From: Lachnoclostridium sp.
Lineage (GTDB): Bacteria > Bacteroidota > Bacteroidia > Bacteroidales > Muribaculaceae
DNA length: 64,000 nucleotides
Direction of reading: 5' to 3'
NCBI GenBank assembly: GCA_023667185.1
Contig: JAMPAP010000002.1
Coordinates: 289,096 to 353,095, forward strand
Shown: positions 7,857 to 14,900 of the stretch, one piece after another
Layout of the letters: every line of letters begins with the position of its first letter
Position numbering within the stretch: position 1 is the first letter of the stretch
Program-made: the position numbers and the translations under genes
The notes under the pieces: model-generated
What the model saw: only the letters and a program-made list of their open reading frames with translations
The model's database searches: none
What the model was told of the DNA's origin: nothing

Positions 7857-9220
7857 TATATACCGTCACCATCCTTGCCGCCACAATCATGGTGGCCTGC
7901 TCCGGCACACGGCAGCTGCCGAAGCCACAGTTGGATATGCCCGAAACGTTTGCCGGAGTGATGCAAGCTGACTCGCTGTCGTATGCTGACCTGAGCTGGT
8001 GGGAATTTTACACTGACGAAAACCTGCGTAACCTTATCGAGCGCACCCTCGAGGCCAACCGCGACCTCCTCAAGGCTGCCGCCCGTATGGACGAGCTGCG
8101 CGAGCTTTACGGGGTGGAACGGCTCAACCTTGCGCCCAAGCTCAATGGAATCGCCGGATTTACCAACGAGACAAACAATTACGACGGCCACGGCGTAGAC
8201 AAGGATCTCGAGATCTCACTCAAAGCATCCGTCAGCTGGGAGATCAACCTATGGGGTGCGCAGAAGTGGGCCAGAAGCAAGAGCCGGGGTGAATACCTCG
8301 CGTCGGCCGAGGACTACCGCGCCATGCAGATGTCGCTCATCGCCCAGACTGCCACAGCTTATTTCAACCTCATAGCCCTTGATAATGAAATAGCTATCGT
8401 GCGCCAGACACTCGTCACCCGCAAGGAGAGCCTCGAGCAGGCCCGCCTGCGTTACGAGGGGGGACTGACCTCCGAAATTGTCTACCAGCAGGCCATGGTG
8501 GAATACACCACCACGGCCTCGCTAATACCGGCACTTGAACAGAAACGCACCGTGTCGGTCAACGCTTTATCGCTTCTGACGGGTGATTTCCCCGGAAAGG
8601 AGATCCACCGCTCCCACCTGTTTCTTGACGCCGAGATGCCTGACAGCATTATGCCGGGTATGCCTTCACGGCTCCTTCAGCGCCGTCCTGACCTGCGGGC
8701 TGCCGAGCTGAGGCTCTCCGCGGCGATGGCCAACGTAGGGCTCAAGTATGCCGACCGCTTCCCCAACTTCATCGTTGGCTTCACGGGCGGATTTGAGAAT
8801 GATGCCTTGGCCGGATTTCTCAAATCGCCATTTACCTATTCGCTCGGCAACATCTCCGGCAGCATCTTCGACTTCGGGCGCAAAAAACGCAATTACAAGG
8901 CTTCAATTAGTGCTTATGAGCAAGCACGCCTCGACTATGAAAAAAGCGTCATGACCGCCTTCACCGAGGTAGACAATGCCATCGCCGGATACCGCAATGC
9001 CCGCGATGGAGCCGCGCTTAAAGCCTCGCTGCGTGACGCCGCATTGAAGTATGTGCAGCTCGCAAGACTACAGTATCGAGGAGGCACGCTCAACTATATC
9101 GACGTACTCGATGCCCAGCGGCGCTACTTCGATGCCCAGATTGGCTACTCCAACGCCCGCCGTGACGAATACCTCGCCCTCGTTCAGCTCTACAAAGCCA
9201 TTGGCGGAGGCACCCGCTGA
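7841..9220 (+). CDS. Outer-membrane efflux lipoprotein (TolC/OprM, NodT type)
   Basis: Outer-membrane channel of the tripartite efflux system. The ATG at 7841 gives a lipoprotein signal, MQKTLIYTVTILAATIMVAC with the lipidated Cys at residue 20, so this start is preferred although the frame is open far upstream. 459 residues. Typical features are DLSWWEFYTDENLRNLIERTLEANRDLLKAAARMDELR near the N-terminus, RRPDLRAAELRLSAAMANVGLKYADRFPNF at mid-protein, and the second OEP repeat with YRGGTLNYIDVLDAQR near the C-terminus. It overlaps the RND pump gene by 16 bases. Confidence 0.94.
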   Translation: MQKTLIYTVTILAATIMVACSGTRQLPKPQLDMPETFAGVMQADSLSYADLSWWEFYTDENLRNLIERTLEANRDLLKAAARMDELRELYGVERLNLAPKLNGIAGFTNETNNYDGHGVDKDLEISLKASVSWEINLWGAQKWARSKSRGEYLASAEDYRAMQMSLIAQTATAYFNLIALDNEIAIVRQTLVTRKESLEQARLRYEGGLTSEIVYQQAMVEYTTTASLIPALEQKRTVSVNALSLLTGDFPGKEIHRSHLFLDAEMPDSIMPGMPSRLLQRRPDLRAAELRLSAAMANVGLKYADRFPNFIVGFTGGFENDALAGFLKSPFTYSLGNISGSIFDFGRKKRNYKASISAYEQARLDYEKSVMTAFTEVDNAIAGYRNARDGAALKASLRDAALKYVQLARLQYRGGTLNYIDVLDAQRRYFDAQIGYSNARRDEYLALVQLYKAIGGGTR

Positions 9221-9268
9221 TTTTTCAAATAAATATTGCTATATTTGCAAAAAAATCATTCAATCACC

Positions 9269-9394
9269 TTGAGTCTATTGGCGGAAAAGCACTATTTTCT
9301 GCGGTGGATTTATTCGATAGAGCCTGACTTCAAGAAGACGGAGATGGCGCCCCAACTTCGGGAGCTTGAAGAAAAAATCAGAAAACTGATGTAA
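9269..9394 (+). CDS. Possible 41-residue small protein with TTG start
   Basis: In the 247-base gap between the efflux operon and rnfD, a frame from TTG at 9269 to TAA at 9392-9394 encodes a protein-like sequence: SLLAEKHYFLRWIYSIEPDF, then a charged helical end with ELEEKIRKLM. A TATATTTG promoter box (9240-9247) lies 21 bases upstream. No ATG is available in frame. It may be a genuine small protein using TTG, or the tail of a gene lost by deletion (rnfB and rnfC are missing at exactly this spot). I do not recognise the family. Confidence 0.35.
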   Translation: MSLLAEKHYFLRWIYSIEPDFKKTEMAPQLRELEEKIRKLM

Positions 9395-9407
9395 GTTTTT
9401 GACAAAA

Positions 9408-9442
9408 TTTTGATTGTATTTGGTTAATTTTTTGTAATTTTG
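9408..9442 (+). promoter_or_regulatory. Promoter for rnfDGEA
   Basis: TTTTG (9408-9412) followed after 22 bases by TAATTTTG (9435-9442), which matches TAnnTTTG; 25 bases separate the box from the rnfD ATG. The presence of a promoter directly before rnfD suggests that the D-G-E-A set is its own transcript. Confidence 0.55.
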
Positions 9443-9467
9443 CGGGAAATATCATAGAAATAAACCA

Positions 9468-10415
9468 ATGTTAACCTTATCACTTTCGCCGCACATACAC
9501 ACGTCGCTCACGGTGCGACGCTGTATGGGGCATGTAATCATCGCCCTGCTACCAGCAGTGGCATTCAGTCTGTATTATTTCGGCATCGGTGCTTTGATAG
9601 TGATTGTCAGTGCCATAGTCGGTTGTGTAGCTACCGAGTGGCTTATCGACCGCTATATGCTTGGCCGCAAGCCTCAGATCGGCAATCTGTCGGCAGTGCT
9701 GACGGGTCTGCTTCTTGCGCTCAACCTGCCCTCCAACCTTCCCATCTGGACAGTGCTTATAGGCAGCGTCGTTGCCATAGGTATCGGCAAGATGGCTTTC
9801 GGCGGTCTTGGCTGCAACACGTTCAACCCTGCACTCGTAGGCCGCGTGTTCCTGTTGCTCTCATTCCCCGTGCTGATGACAACATGGCCCGAGCCGGTAG
9901 TCAACCGTCTTGCGTACTTTGACGCCACCACCGGCCCTACAATCCTCGGTCAGATCAAGATGGGTCTTCTCAATCCTGCTGATGTGGATATGTGGAGCAA
10001 GGCGCTCGGAGGCTATGCCGGTTCGATAGGCGAAATCAGCGCCATAGCTATTCTTATCGGATTGGTTTACCTGCTGTGTATGCGCATCATCTCATGGCAC
10101 ATTCCCGTATCGATCATCGCTACAGTAGCCATCTTCTCGCTCTGCTGCGGCGCCAACGTAGGCGTAGAGCTGCTCTCAGGCGGTCTGCTCTTCGGAGCTG
10201 TGTTTATGGCCACTGACTATGTGACCTCGCCTATGAGCCACAAAGGCATGATTATCTACGGTGTACTTATCGGAGCAATAACATTTATTATACGTCAATG
10301 GGGCGCTTATCCTGAAGGTATGTCATTTGCCATCCTTATCATGAACGGATTCACCCCGCTTATCAACCGTTGGGTCAAACCCCGCAAGTTCGGAGAAAGG
10401 AGTGTGAAAGCATGA
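9468..10415 (+). CDS. rnfD: Rnf complex subunit D
   Basis: Integral membrane subunit of the Rnf ferredoxin:NAD+ oxidoreductase, which couples electron flow to Na+ or H+ transport. 315 residues, normal length. SPHIHTSLTVRRCMGHVIIALLPA at the start, GKMAFGGLGCNTFNPALVGRVFL and repeated hydrophobic segments fit the NqrB/RnfD family. The covalent FMN site, a Thr in an SGAT-like motif, appears as DATTGPT with Thr158 in place. It has its own promoter and overlaps rnfG by four bases (ATGA). The usual upstream partners rnfB and rnfC are absent; the gene before it is an efflux channel. Confidence 0.95.
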   Translation: MLTLSLSPHIHTSLTVRRCMGHVIIALLPAVAFSLYYFGIGALIVIVSAIVGCVATEWLIDRYMLGRKPQIGNLSAVLTGLLLALNLPSNLPIWTVLIGSVVAIGIGKMAFGGLGCNTFNPALVGRVFLLLSFPVLMTTWPEPVVNRLAYFDATTGPTILGQIKMGLLNPADVDMWSKALGGYAGSIGEISAIAILIGLVYLLCMRIISWHIPVSIIATVAIFSLCCGANVGVELLSGGLLFGAVFMATDYVTSPMSHKGMIIYGVLIGAITFIIRQWGAYPEGMSFAILIMNGFTPLINRWVKPRKFGERSVKA

Positions 10416-11002
10416 GTGGAGCAAAATCTACCCTCGTGACCATGATCGTGTCACTTGGAGTGATAACCATAGTCGCAGGCGGACTGCTTGCCGGCGTAAA
10501 CGTACTGACTGCCGACGCCATCGCCCAGGCTAACCAGCAGAAGCAGGTAGAGGCTATCAAAAACGTTGCTACCGTAGCGTTTGACAACGACCCTGTGAGC
10601 GACAAAGTAACCGTGGTGCCTGAGGGCGAAGCCCGCGAGATCACCATCTTCCCTCTCAAGAATGGCGACGAGCTCACCGGAGCTGCTGTAGAGACCTATT
10701 CGTCAAACGGTTTCTCAGGCGACATCGTCATCATGGTAGGATTTGATACTGAAGGTGACATCACCGGCTACGAGGTGGTAAGCCACGCTGAGACCGCCGG
10801 CCTCGGTGCAAAGATGCAGGACTGGTTCCGCGACAGCAAGCACACCGTCATTGGCCTCAACCCCGGGGTCAACAACCTGACAGTAAGCAAGGACGGCGGC
10901 GACGTTGATGCCATCACCGCAGCCACCATCTCTTCAAGAGCATTCCTTGAGGCTCTCAACCGCGCCTACAAGGGCTTTAACCAATCAAAAGACAACCTAT
11001 AA
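10412..11002 (+). CDS. rnfG: Rnf complex subunit G
   Basis: Membrane-anchored periplasmic flavoprotein subunit of the Rnf complex. 196 residues from the ATG at 10412, which overlaps the rnfD stop and is preferred over an upstream in-frame start. An N-terminal TM helix (TLVTMIVSLGVITIVAGGLLAGV) is followed by the FMN-binding domain. The flavinylation motif reads DAITAATISS, with Thr172 as the expected attachment site (consensus SGAT/S). Flavin transfer by an ApbE protein would be needed and no apbE gene is in this window. Confidence 0.94.
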   Translation: MSGAKSTLVTMIVSLGVITIVAGGLLAGVNVLTADAIAQANQQKQVEAIKNVATVAFDNDPVSDKVTVVPEGEAREITIFPLKNGDELTGAAVETYSSNGFSGDIVIMVGFDTEGDITGYEVVSHAETAGLGAKMQDWFRDSKHTVIGLNPGVNNLTVSKDGGDVDAITAATISSRAFLEALNRAYKGFNQSKDNL

Positions 11003-11005
11003 GCC

Positions 11006-11608
11006 ATGAACTCCAAGCTTAAAATCCTATACAACGGTATAGTTACCGAGAACCCGACATTCGTGCTGCTGCTCGGTATGTGTCCCACCCTGGGAACAAC
11101 TTCGGGAGCCCTTACCGGTATGAGCATGGGTCTCGCCACAATGGGAGTGCTCATCTGCTCCAATGTCGTGATTTCACTTATCAAGAACCTCGTGCCCGAC
11201 AAGGTGCGCATCCCCGCATTTATCGTCGTAATCGCTACATTCGTGACACTGCTCCAGATGCTTATGGAGGCCTATGTGCCCGCTCTCTACGCTACGCTCG
11301 GCATCTTCATCCCGCTGATCGTGGTAAACTGTATCGTGCTCGGCCGCGCCGAAGCCTTTGCATCACGCCACACTGTATTTGACTCGCTGCTCGATGGTGT
11401 AGGTATCGGCGTAGGTTTCACCCTGGCGCTGACACTCCTCGGTGCTGTCCGTGAGCTGCTCGGTACAGGCTGCATCTTCGGCCTCTCGATCTACCCCGAA
11501 AGCTACGGCGCGCTGATGTTTATCCTCGCCCCCGGTGCATTTATCGCACTCGGACTGCTTGTGGCTGCATTCAATGCCATCCGTAATCGTTCAGTTAAAA
11601 CCGCTTAA
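11006..11608 (+). CDS. rnfE: Rnf complex subunit E
   Basis: Six-TM integral membrane subunit of Rnf, 200 residues. The N-terminal ENPTFVLLLGMCPTLGTTSGALTGMSMG and the later GVGIGVGFTLALTLLGAVRELLGTGCIFG are typical of the NqrD/RnfE family. The Cys in the first helix (GMCPTL) matches the position of the cysteine shared by RnfA and RnfE that helps bind the intramembrane iron-sulfur cluster. Four bases separate it from rnfG and eleven from rnfA. Confidence 0.95.
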   Translation: MNSKLKILYNGIVTENPTFVLLLGMCPTLGTTSGALTGMSMGLATMGVLICSNVVISLIKNLVPDKVRIPAFIVVIATFVTLLQMLMEAYVPALYATLGIFIPLIVVNCIVLGRAEAFASRHTVFDSLLDGVGIGVGFTLALTLLGAVRELLGTGCIFGLSIYPESYGALMFILAPGAFIALGLLVAAFNAIRNRSVKTA

Positions 11609-11619
11609 TACCCTGAGCC

Positions 11620-12201
11620 ATGATAGAATATATCTCAATCATAATCACAGCGATATTCGTTAACAATATCGTCTTCGCGCAGTTCCTCGGAATTTGCCCT
11701 TTCATAGGTGTATCGCGCAAACTGTCGACAGCAGCCGGTATGGGTGGAGCCGTAACCTTCGTGATGGCAATAGCCACCGTGGTGACATGGTCACTTCAGA
11801 AATTCTGCCTTGATCCCTTGGGTCTCGGCTATATGCAGACTATCGTCTTCATCCTCGTCATCGCCGCCCTGGTGCAGATGCTCGAGATCGTGTTGAAGAA
11901 GATCGCCCCCGCGCTCTACGCCGCCCTCGGTGTGTTCCTCCCCCTTATCACCACCAACTGTGCAGTGCTTGGTGTAGCCATCCTCTGCGTGCGCAACGAC
12001 CTTGACCTCGGTCAATCCGTTGTCTACGCTATCGCTACCGCCATAGGTTTCACAATGGCCATCAGCATCTTCGCCGGCATCCGTGAGCAGCTCGCCCTTG
12101 TGGACGTACCCAAAGCCATGAAAGGTGTGCCCATCGCCCTGATCACTGCCGGTCTCCTCGCCATGGCCTTCATGGGCTTCTCAGGCATCAAGATCGGATA
12201 A
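11620..12201 (+). CDS. rnfA: Rnf complex subunit A
   Basis: Six-TM integral membrane subunit of Rnf, 193 residues, paired with RnfE. MIEYISIIITAIFVNNIVFAQFLGICPFIGVSRK and the later LPLITTNCAVLGVAI are hallmark segments of NqrE/RnfA; the Cys in LGICPF and the one in TTNCAVLG are in the positions associated with the shared iron-sulfur centre. It is the last gene of the D-G-E-A set and is followed 25 bases later by a hairpin terminator. Confidence 0.95.
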   Translation: MIEYISIIITAIFVNNIVFAQFLGICPFIGVSRKLSTAAGMGGAVTFVMAIATVVTWSLQKFCLDPLGLGYMQTIVFILVIAALVQMLEIVLKKIAPALYAALGVFLPLITTNCAVLGVAILCVRNDLDLGQSVVYAIATAIGFTMAISIFAGIREQLALVDVPKAMKGVPIALITAGLLAMAFMGFSGIKIG

Positions 12202-12225
12202 CAGAAATATCATCCATAATACTCG

Positions 12226-12264
12226 AATCACCGCAGCAGCCACCCGCCGCCGCGGTGATTCTTT
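12226..12264 (+). terminator. Intrinsic terminator after rnfA
   Basis: AATCACCGC (12226-12234) pairs with GCGGTGATT (12252-12260), followed by CTTT. A nine-base perfect stem with a 17-base loop; the T tract is short. Confidence 0.65.
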
Positions 12265-12328
12265 ATATCTCCCACCGCTGAACCCCGGCGGGTGGCATGG
12301 ACGCCCTGGATCGTGTGGCATGATGTAG

Positions 12329-12348
12329 GGGCGTGATACATCACGCCC
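12329..12348. repeat. REP-like palindrome, copy 1
   Basis: GGGCGTGAT-AC-ATCACGCCC is a perfect 20-base palindrome. A near-identical partner lies about 80 bases further on. The sequence is in a non-coding region and has no T tract. Confidence 0.7.
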
Positions 12349-12411
12349 GTCGCACAAAATAATGTATTGAAAAACAGTTGATTAGCAGTAGCTGTGGGCA
12401 GATTCGCTGTG

Positions 12412-12429
12412 GGCGTGATGTATCACGCC
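12412..12429. repeat. REP-like palindrome, copy 2
   Basis: GGCGTGAT-GT-ATCACGCC, an 18-base palindrome that shares its arms with the copy at 12329-12348. A short direct repeat GCTGTGGGC just upstream (two copies about 15 bases apart) ends in the same G run. Confidence 0.7.
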
Positions 12430-12478
12430 TCAATGCAGTTATGATAGCATCGAAAGAGGCGCCGAGATTGTCAGTCAT

Positions 12479-12538
12479 CGCTTTAGCGCTTCGCCTTAGC
12501 GAAGTTACCGCTTTAGCGCTATGCCTTGGCATAGAAAC
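12479..12538. repeat. Two 30-base tandem hairpin units with co-varying stems
   Basis: Units at 12479-12508 and 12509-12538 share CGCTTTAGCGC, then diverge as a hairpin: TTCGC-CTTA-GCGAA in the first and TATGC-CTTG-GCATA in the second, ending GTTAC or GAAAC. The stem bases differ but stay complementary in both, so the change is compensatory. This implies selection on, or copying of, a folded nucleic acid. No protein is encoded. Confidence 0.75.
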
Positions 12539-12556
12539 CCCACATTTATGTGGGGT
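12537..12556. repeat. ACCCCACAT palindrome
   Basis: ACCCCACAT-TT-ATGTGGGGT is a perfect 20-base palindrome directly abutting the two hairpin units. A partial further copy (CCCCCCACATAAATG) lies near 12616-12630. With the units upstream it forms a chain of three hairpins in a row. Confidence 0.7.
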
Positions 12557-12665
12557 CATGACTATCTTTCTGATACTGAGGCTCGGAGAGGCTCAATCGG
12601 TTGATTACCAACCTACCCCCCACATAAATGCAACGCAGTTAAAATAACAAGGGGGGATAACAAAA

Positions 12666-12692
12666 GGAGCGGCACCGCGGGGGTGTCGCTCC
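12666..12692 (-). terminator. Intrinsic terminator for the gene at 12718-14565
   Basis: On the minus strand GGAGCGACACC pairs with GGTGCCGCTCC (11 pairs, one G-T) around a 5-base loop, followed by TTTTG. It lies 25 bases downstream of the stop codon. Confidence 0.75.
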
Positions 12693-12717
12693 GAGTGGAG
12701 ATTATGGGAAAGAGAGA

Positions 12718-14565
12718 TTATTTCACGTAAACTTTCTCAACTTTTGAGCCCTGACGACGGATGAGGATCTGACCGGCGGCGGGATTATTGACGCGGATAC
12801 CCTGGAGGTTGAAGTATTCAGCAGGGGCAGCAGCATCTACAGCGATGTTCTCAAGACCGGTAGTGCCGTCGTGAACTACAGCGAGTGTAGTTACGGGGCT
12901 GCGGAAGCCGTTCTCAGGATTTTCAGAGTAGTAGTGGAGGAGGTGGGTTTCACCCTCTTTTGTAGCAGCGAATACTGGTTTGGTATCATCAGTAAGGAGA
13001 GTGAATTCGCTTTCAGCGGGCACGCGTGCCGGAGCGTTCTCAGTCTCAGCAGCTGCGGTGATTTCCCAAGCGTAGTAGATGTTTTCGCCTTCGCCTGCGG
13101 TAAGGTCGATTACGGTGTTACCGGGGATAGATACACTATTGTTAGCATCCACCTTGTCAGACCAGCTGTGGGTAGGAGCTTCAAGTTCGATAGCAACCTT
13201 GATAGTTGCGTCAAGACCGAGGCTGAGGAAATCAGCATTTTGGTAATTAGAGAGCTGGATACGCACACCGGGAACAGTGATTACACCATTTTCCAATGTA
13301 CCCCAAACGCCGAGTTCTTTACCTTCTTCTATCATGTCATTGTAATAATATATGTAACCCCAGCTGTCAGTTGCAGCGTATCCCCAACTTGAGCCGATGT
13401 ATGCACCTAAAGGTGAGGGCTCTATGTAAACGAGGTCTTTATCAGTAGCATTGATGTAGAGGTAGTGGTTGTGACCCTCATTAGATGCGAACGTATTATC
13501 ATCGTAGGGGTTTACAAGACGATAGTAGCCGGGGGTTGTAATGTTTTCCTCAATAGTGCATTTGAGATCTTCGCTATCAATGTTAGTGAAGATATTGGAA
13601 AGAACGCCTTCGGTGTAAGTAGCATTACCAACTTTTTTCCAATTGTCGGCATCATCTTCTACAACCCAAGTATATACAGCACCCTGAGCCTTAATGTTGC
13701 CTTCTTTGTCAAGGCCTACATATAGGAGTGACCACTCGGTGTTTGTTCCATAAAGATCAAGGCTGACCTTATAACCTTCGTATTCAGTGATGTCTTCACC
13801 ATATGCTGCAATTACTTGGGCATTTTGATCATTCATAGGATAATAACCTTCGAGATAGTCAAAGAGAACTGTTTCAATACCATCACCTTTAAAGAATCCA
13901 AAATAGGAGTCTTCAGCTGAGCCACAGAAAGGAGCTATGAAGTCAAGAGAATAGTCTACATAAGTTTCCTTGTCAAGTACGATTTTGATTTCGCTGTTTA
14001 GAAAATCCCAGCCGCTATTATAATATGCAACTGTACCGGCCGCAAATGTGATTGTGCCATCAACGAGTTTGCCGTAATTAGCTTGACCATTCCAATCATT
14101 TTCGGCGCAATAGCTTCCATAGGTAAAACTTCCCCAAGGAGTCCAATCAAGGAAGTAACACTGATCAGGATTTGAAACGTTAATTTCAAGATCTACGGTA
14201 TTGGCGCGGCCAAGTAGTAGTGCAGGTTGTGTATCTTCGCCATAAGGGTTAAGACGAATCCATCCAGGCTGAGCCTCATTTTCGTAAATATCTACTTCCC
14301 ACTGACCTTCATCAACATCACTGAAACGGGCGGCGAGGGGGCCTTCAAACCATATACCGGTGCTTGTTTTAACCCATTCACCTTCTTCGGCGGCACGTTT
14401 GGGGCCTGAAGTGGTTGCAGTAGCTGTAGCGAGAGCTTCTTTTGCGGAGTTTTTCAGAGTCAAATTTTGCTGAGCTTCCAGTTTGCCGGAGAGCTGCTTT
14501 TGACCAACGGCTGAAGCAGTCAGTGCGACGACGGCTGCTAAAGCGAGTGTGTAAAGTTTTTTCAT
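12718..14565 (-). CDS. Secreted protein with duplicated domain and sorting-type C-terminal tail
   Basis: 615 residues, function unknown. MKKLYTLALAAVVALTASAVG is a signal peptide. The mature part has two related blocks: residues about 50-190 with QPGWIRLNPYGEDTQPALLL, and about 315-455 with TPGYYRLVNPYDDNTFASN; in both the block continues into a YLDW/YIEPSPLG-like strand and a WGxxxGxxY segment, so this looks like an internal duplication. The last 30 residues (EYFNLQGIRVNNPAAGQIL then GSKVEKVYVK) match the Bacteroidales C-terminal tail linked to type IX-style surface sorting. It has its own strong promoter and terminator and is transcribed alone. Role inferred only as surface or secreted. Confidence 0.85.
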   Translation of the reverse strand: MKKLYTLALAAVVALTASAVGQKQLSGKLEAQQNLTLKNSAKEALATATATTSGPKRAAEEGEWVKTSTGIWFEGPLAARFSDVDEGQWEVDIYENEAQPGWIRLNPYGEDTQPALLLGRANTVDLEINVSNPDQCYFLDWTPWGSFTYGSYCAENDWNGQANYGKLVDGTITFAAGTVAYYNSGWDFLNSEIKIVLDKETYVDYSLDFIAPFCGSAEDSYFGFFKGDGIETVLFDYLEGYYPMNDQNAQVIAAYGEDITEYEGYKVSLDLYGTNTEWSLLYVGLDKEGNIKAQGAVYTWVVEDDADNWKKVGNATYTEGVLSNIFTNIDSEDLKCTIEENITTPGYYRLVNPYDDNTFASNEGHNHYLYINATDKDLVYIEPSPLGAYIGSSWGYAATDSWGYIYYYNDMIEEGKELGVWGTLENGVITVPGVRIQLSNYQNADFLSLGLDATIKVAIELEAPTHSWSDKVDANNSVSIPGNTVIDLTAGEGENIYYAWEITAAAETENAPARVPAESEFTLLTDDTKPVFAATKEGETHLLHYYSENPENGFRSPVTTLAVVHDGTTGLENIAVDAAAPAEYFNLQGIRVNNPAAGQILIRRQGSKVEKVYVK

Positions 14566-14640
14566 AAAATGTGATATAAAGTTGGAAATTGTTACTATCG
14601 GACGTTAAAGATCTAAAGGTTGTTAATTCGTTAGATTTGG

Positions 14641-14671
14641 CAAAGGTATGGAATTATATTAGATTACCAAA
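14641..14671 (-). promoter_or_regulatory. Promoter for the secreted duplicated-domain protein
   Basis: Minus strand TTTG (14671-14668), 19 bases, TACCTTTG (14648-14641): an excellent match to the Bacteroidetes consensus, 75 bases upstream of the start codon. Confidence 0.8.
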
Positions 14672-14840
14672 TTTTTGTTACAGTATTTACACAGAAAGTT
14701 TAAGTTTTATAGTTTTTATAGGAATTTTGGTGAATTGTAACTACTCAGGTATGAATAAACATTCAAGAAGACTAATGTAGTATAAAGCCCGGAGTTTTGC
14801 TACACCCTCTTTGAGTATTTCTCGTCTATGGATGGTTTTA

Positions 14841-14873
14841 TTTTGCTGATATGGGGAAAATTGCCTACCTTTG
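14841..14873 (+). promoter_or_regulatory. Promoter for the M13 peptidase
   Basis: TTTTG (14841-14845), 20 bases, TACCTTTG (14866-14873). It places transcription start near 14880, so the in-frame codon at 14871 cannot be the start and the ATG at 14901 is chosen. Confidence 0.8.
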
Positions 14874-14900
14874 CGGCTAAGAAACAACTCTAATAAACCA

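Larger units (their letters stand above)
12265..12665. other. Repeat-dense non-coding region between rnfA and a convergent gene
   Basis: About 400 bases hold no credible gene. They contain two REP-like palindromes, two tandem hairpin units, a further palindrome, and a G6/C6 pair (CCCCCC near 12616, GGGGGG near 12651). Open frames through it are low-complexity readings of the repeats. Confidence 0.7.
14566..14900. other. Divergent intergenic region with two promoters
   Basis: About 335 bases between a minus-strand secreted protein and the plus-strand M13 peptidase. Apart from the two promoters listed separately, it is AT-rich with no credible gene. TGTAG near 14776 and CTACA near 14809 could pair as a loose stem. 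Confidence 0.6.

Noticed and set aside
12479-12538. CRISPR repeat from two 30-base units
   Set aside because: The units are directly adjacent with no spacers and differ in their stems.
12341-12647. Open frames in the repeat region after rnfA
   Set aside because: They read through palindromes and hairpin units, have no promoter or protein-like composition, and overlap on both strands.
14566-14640. Riboswitch upstream of the secreted protein
   Set aside because: The leader is only about 65 bases, AT-rich and without a conserved core.
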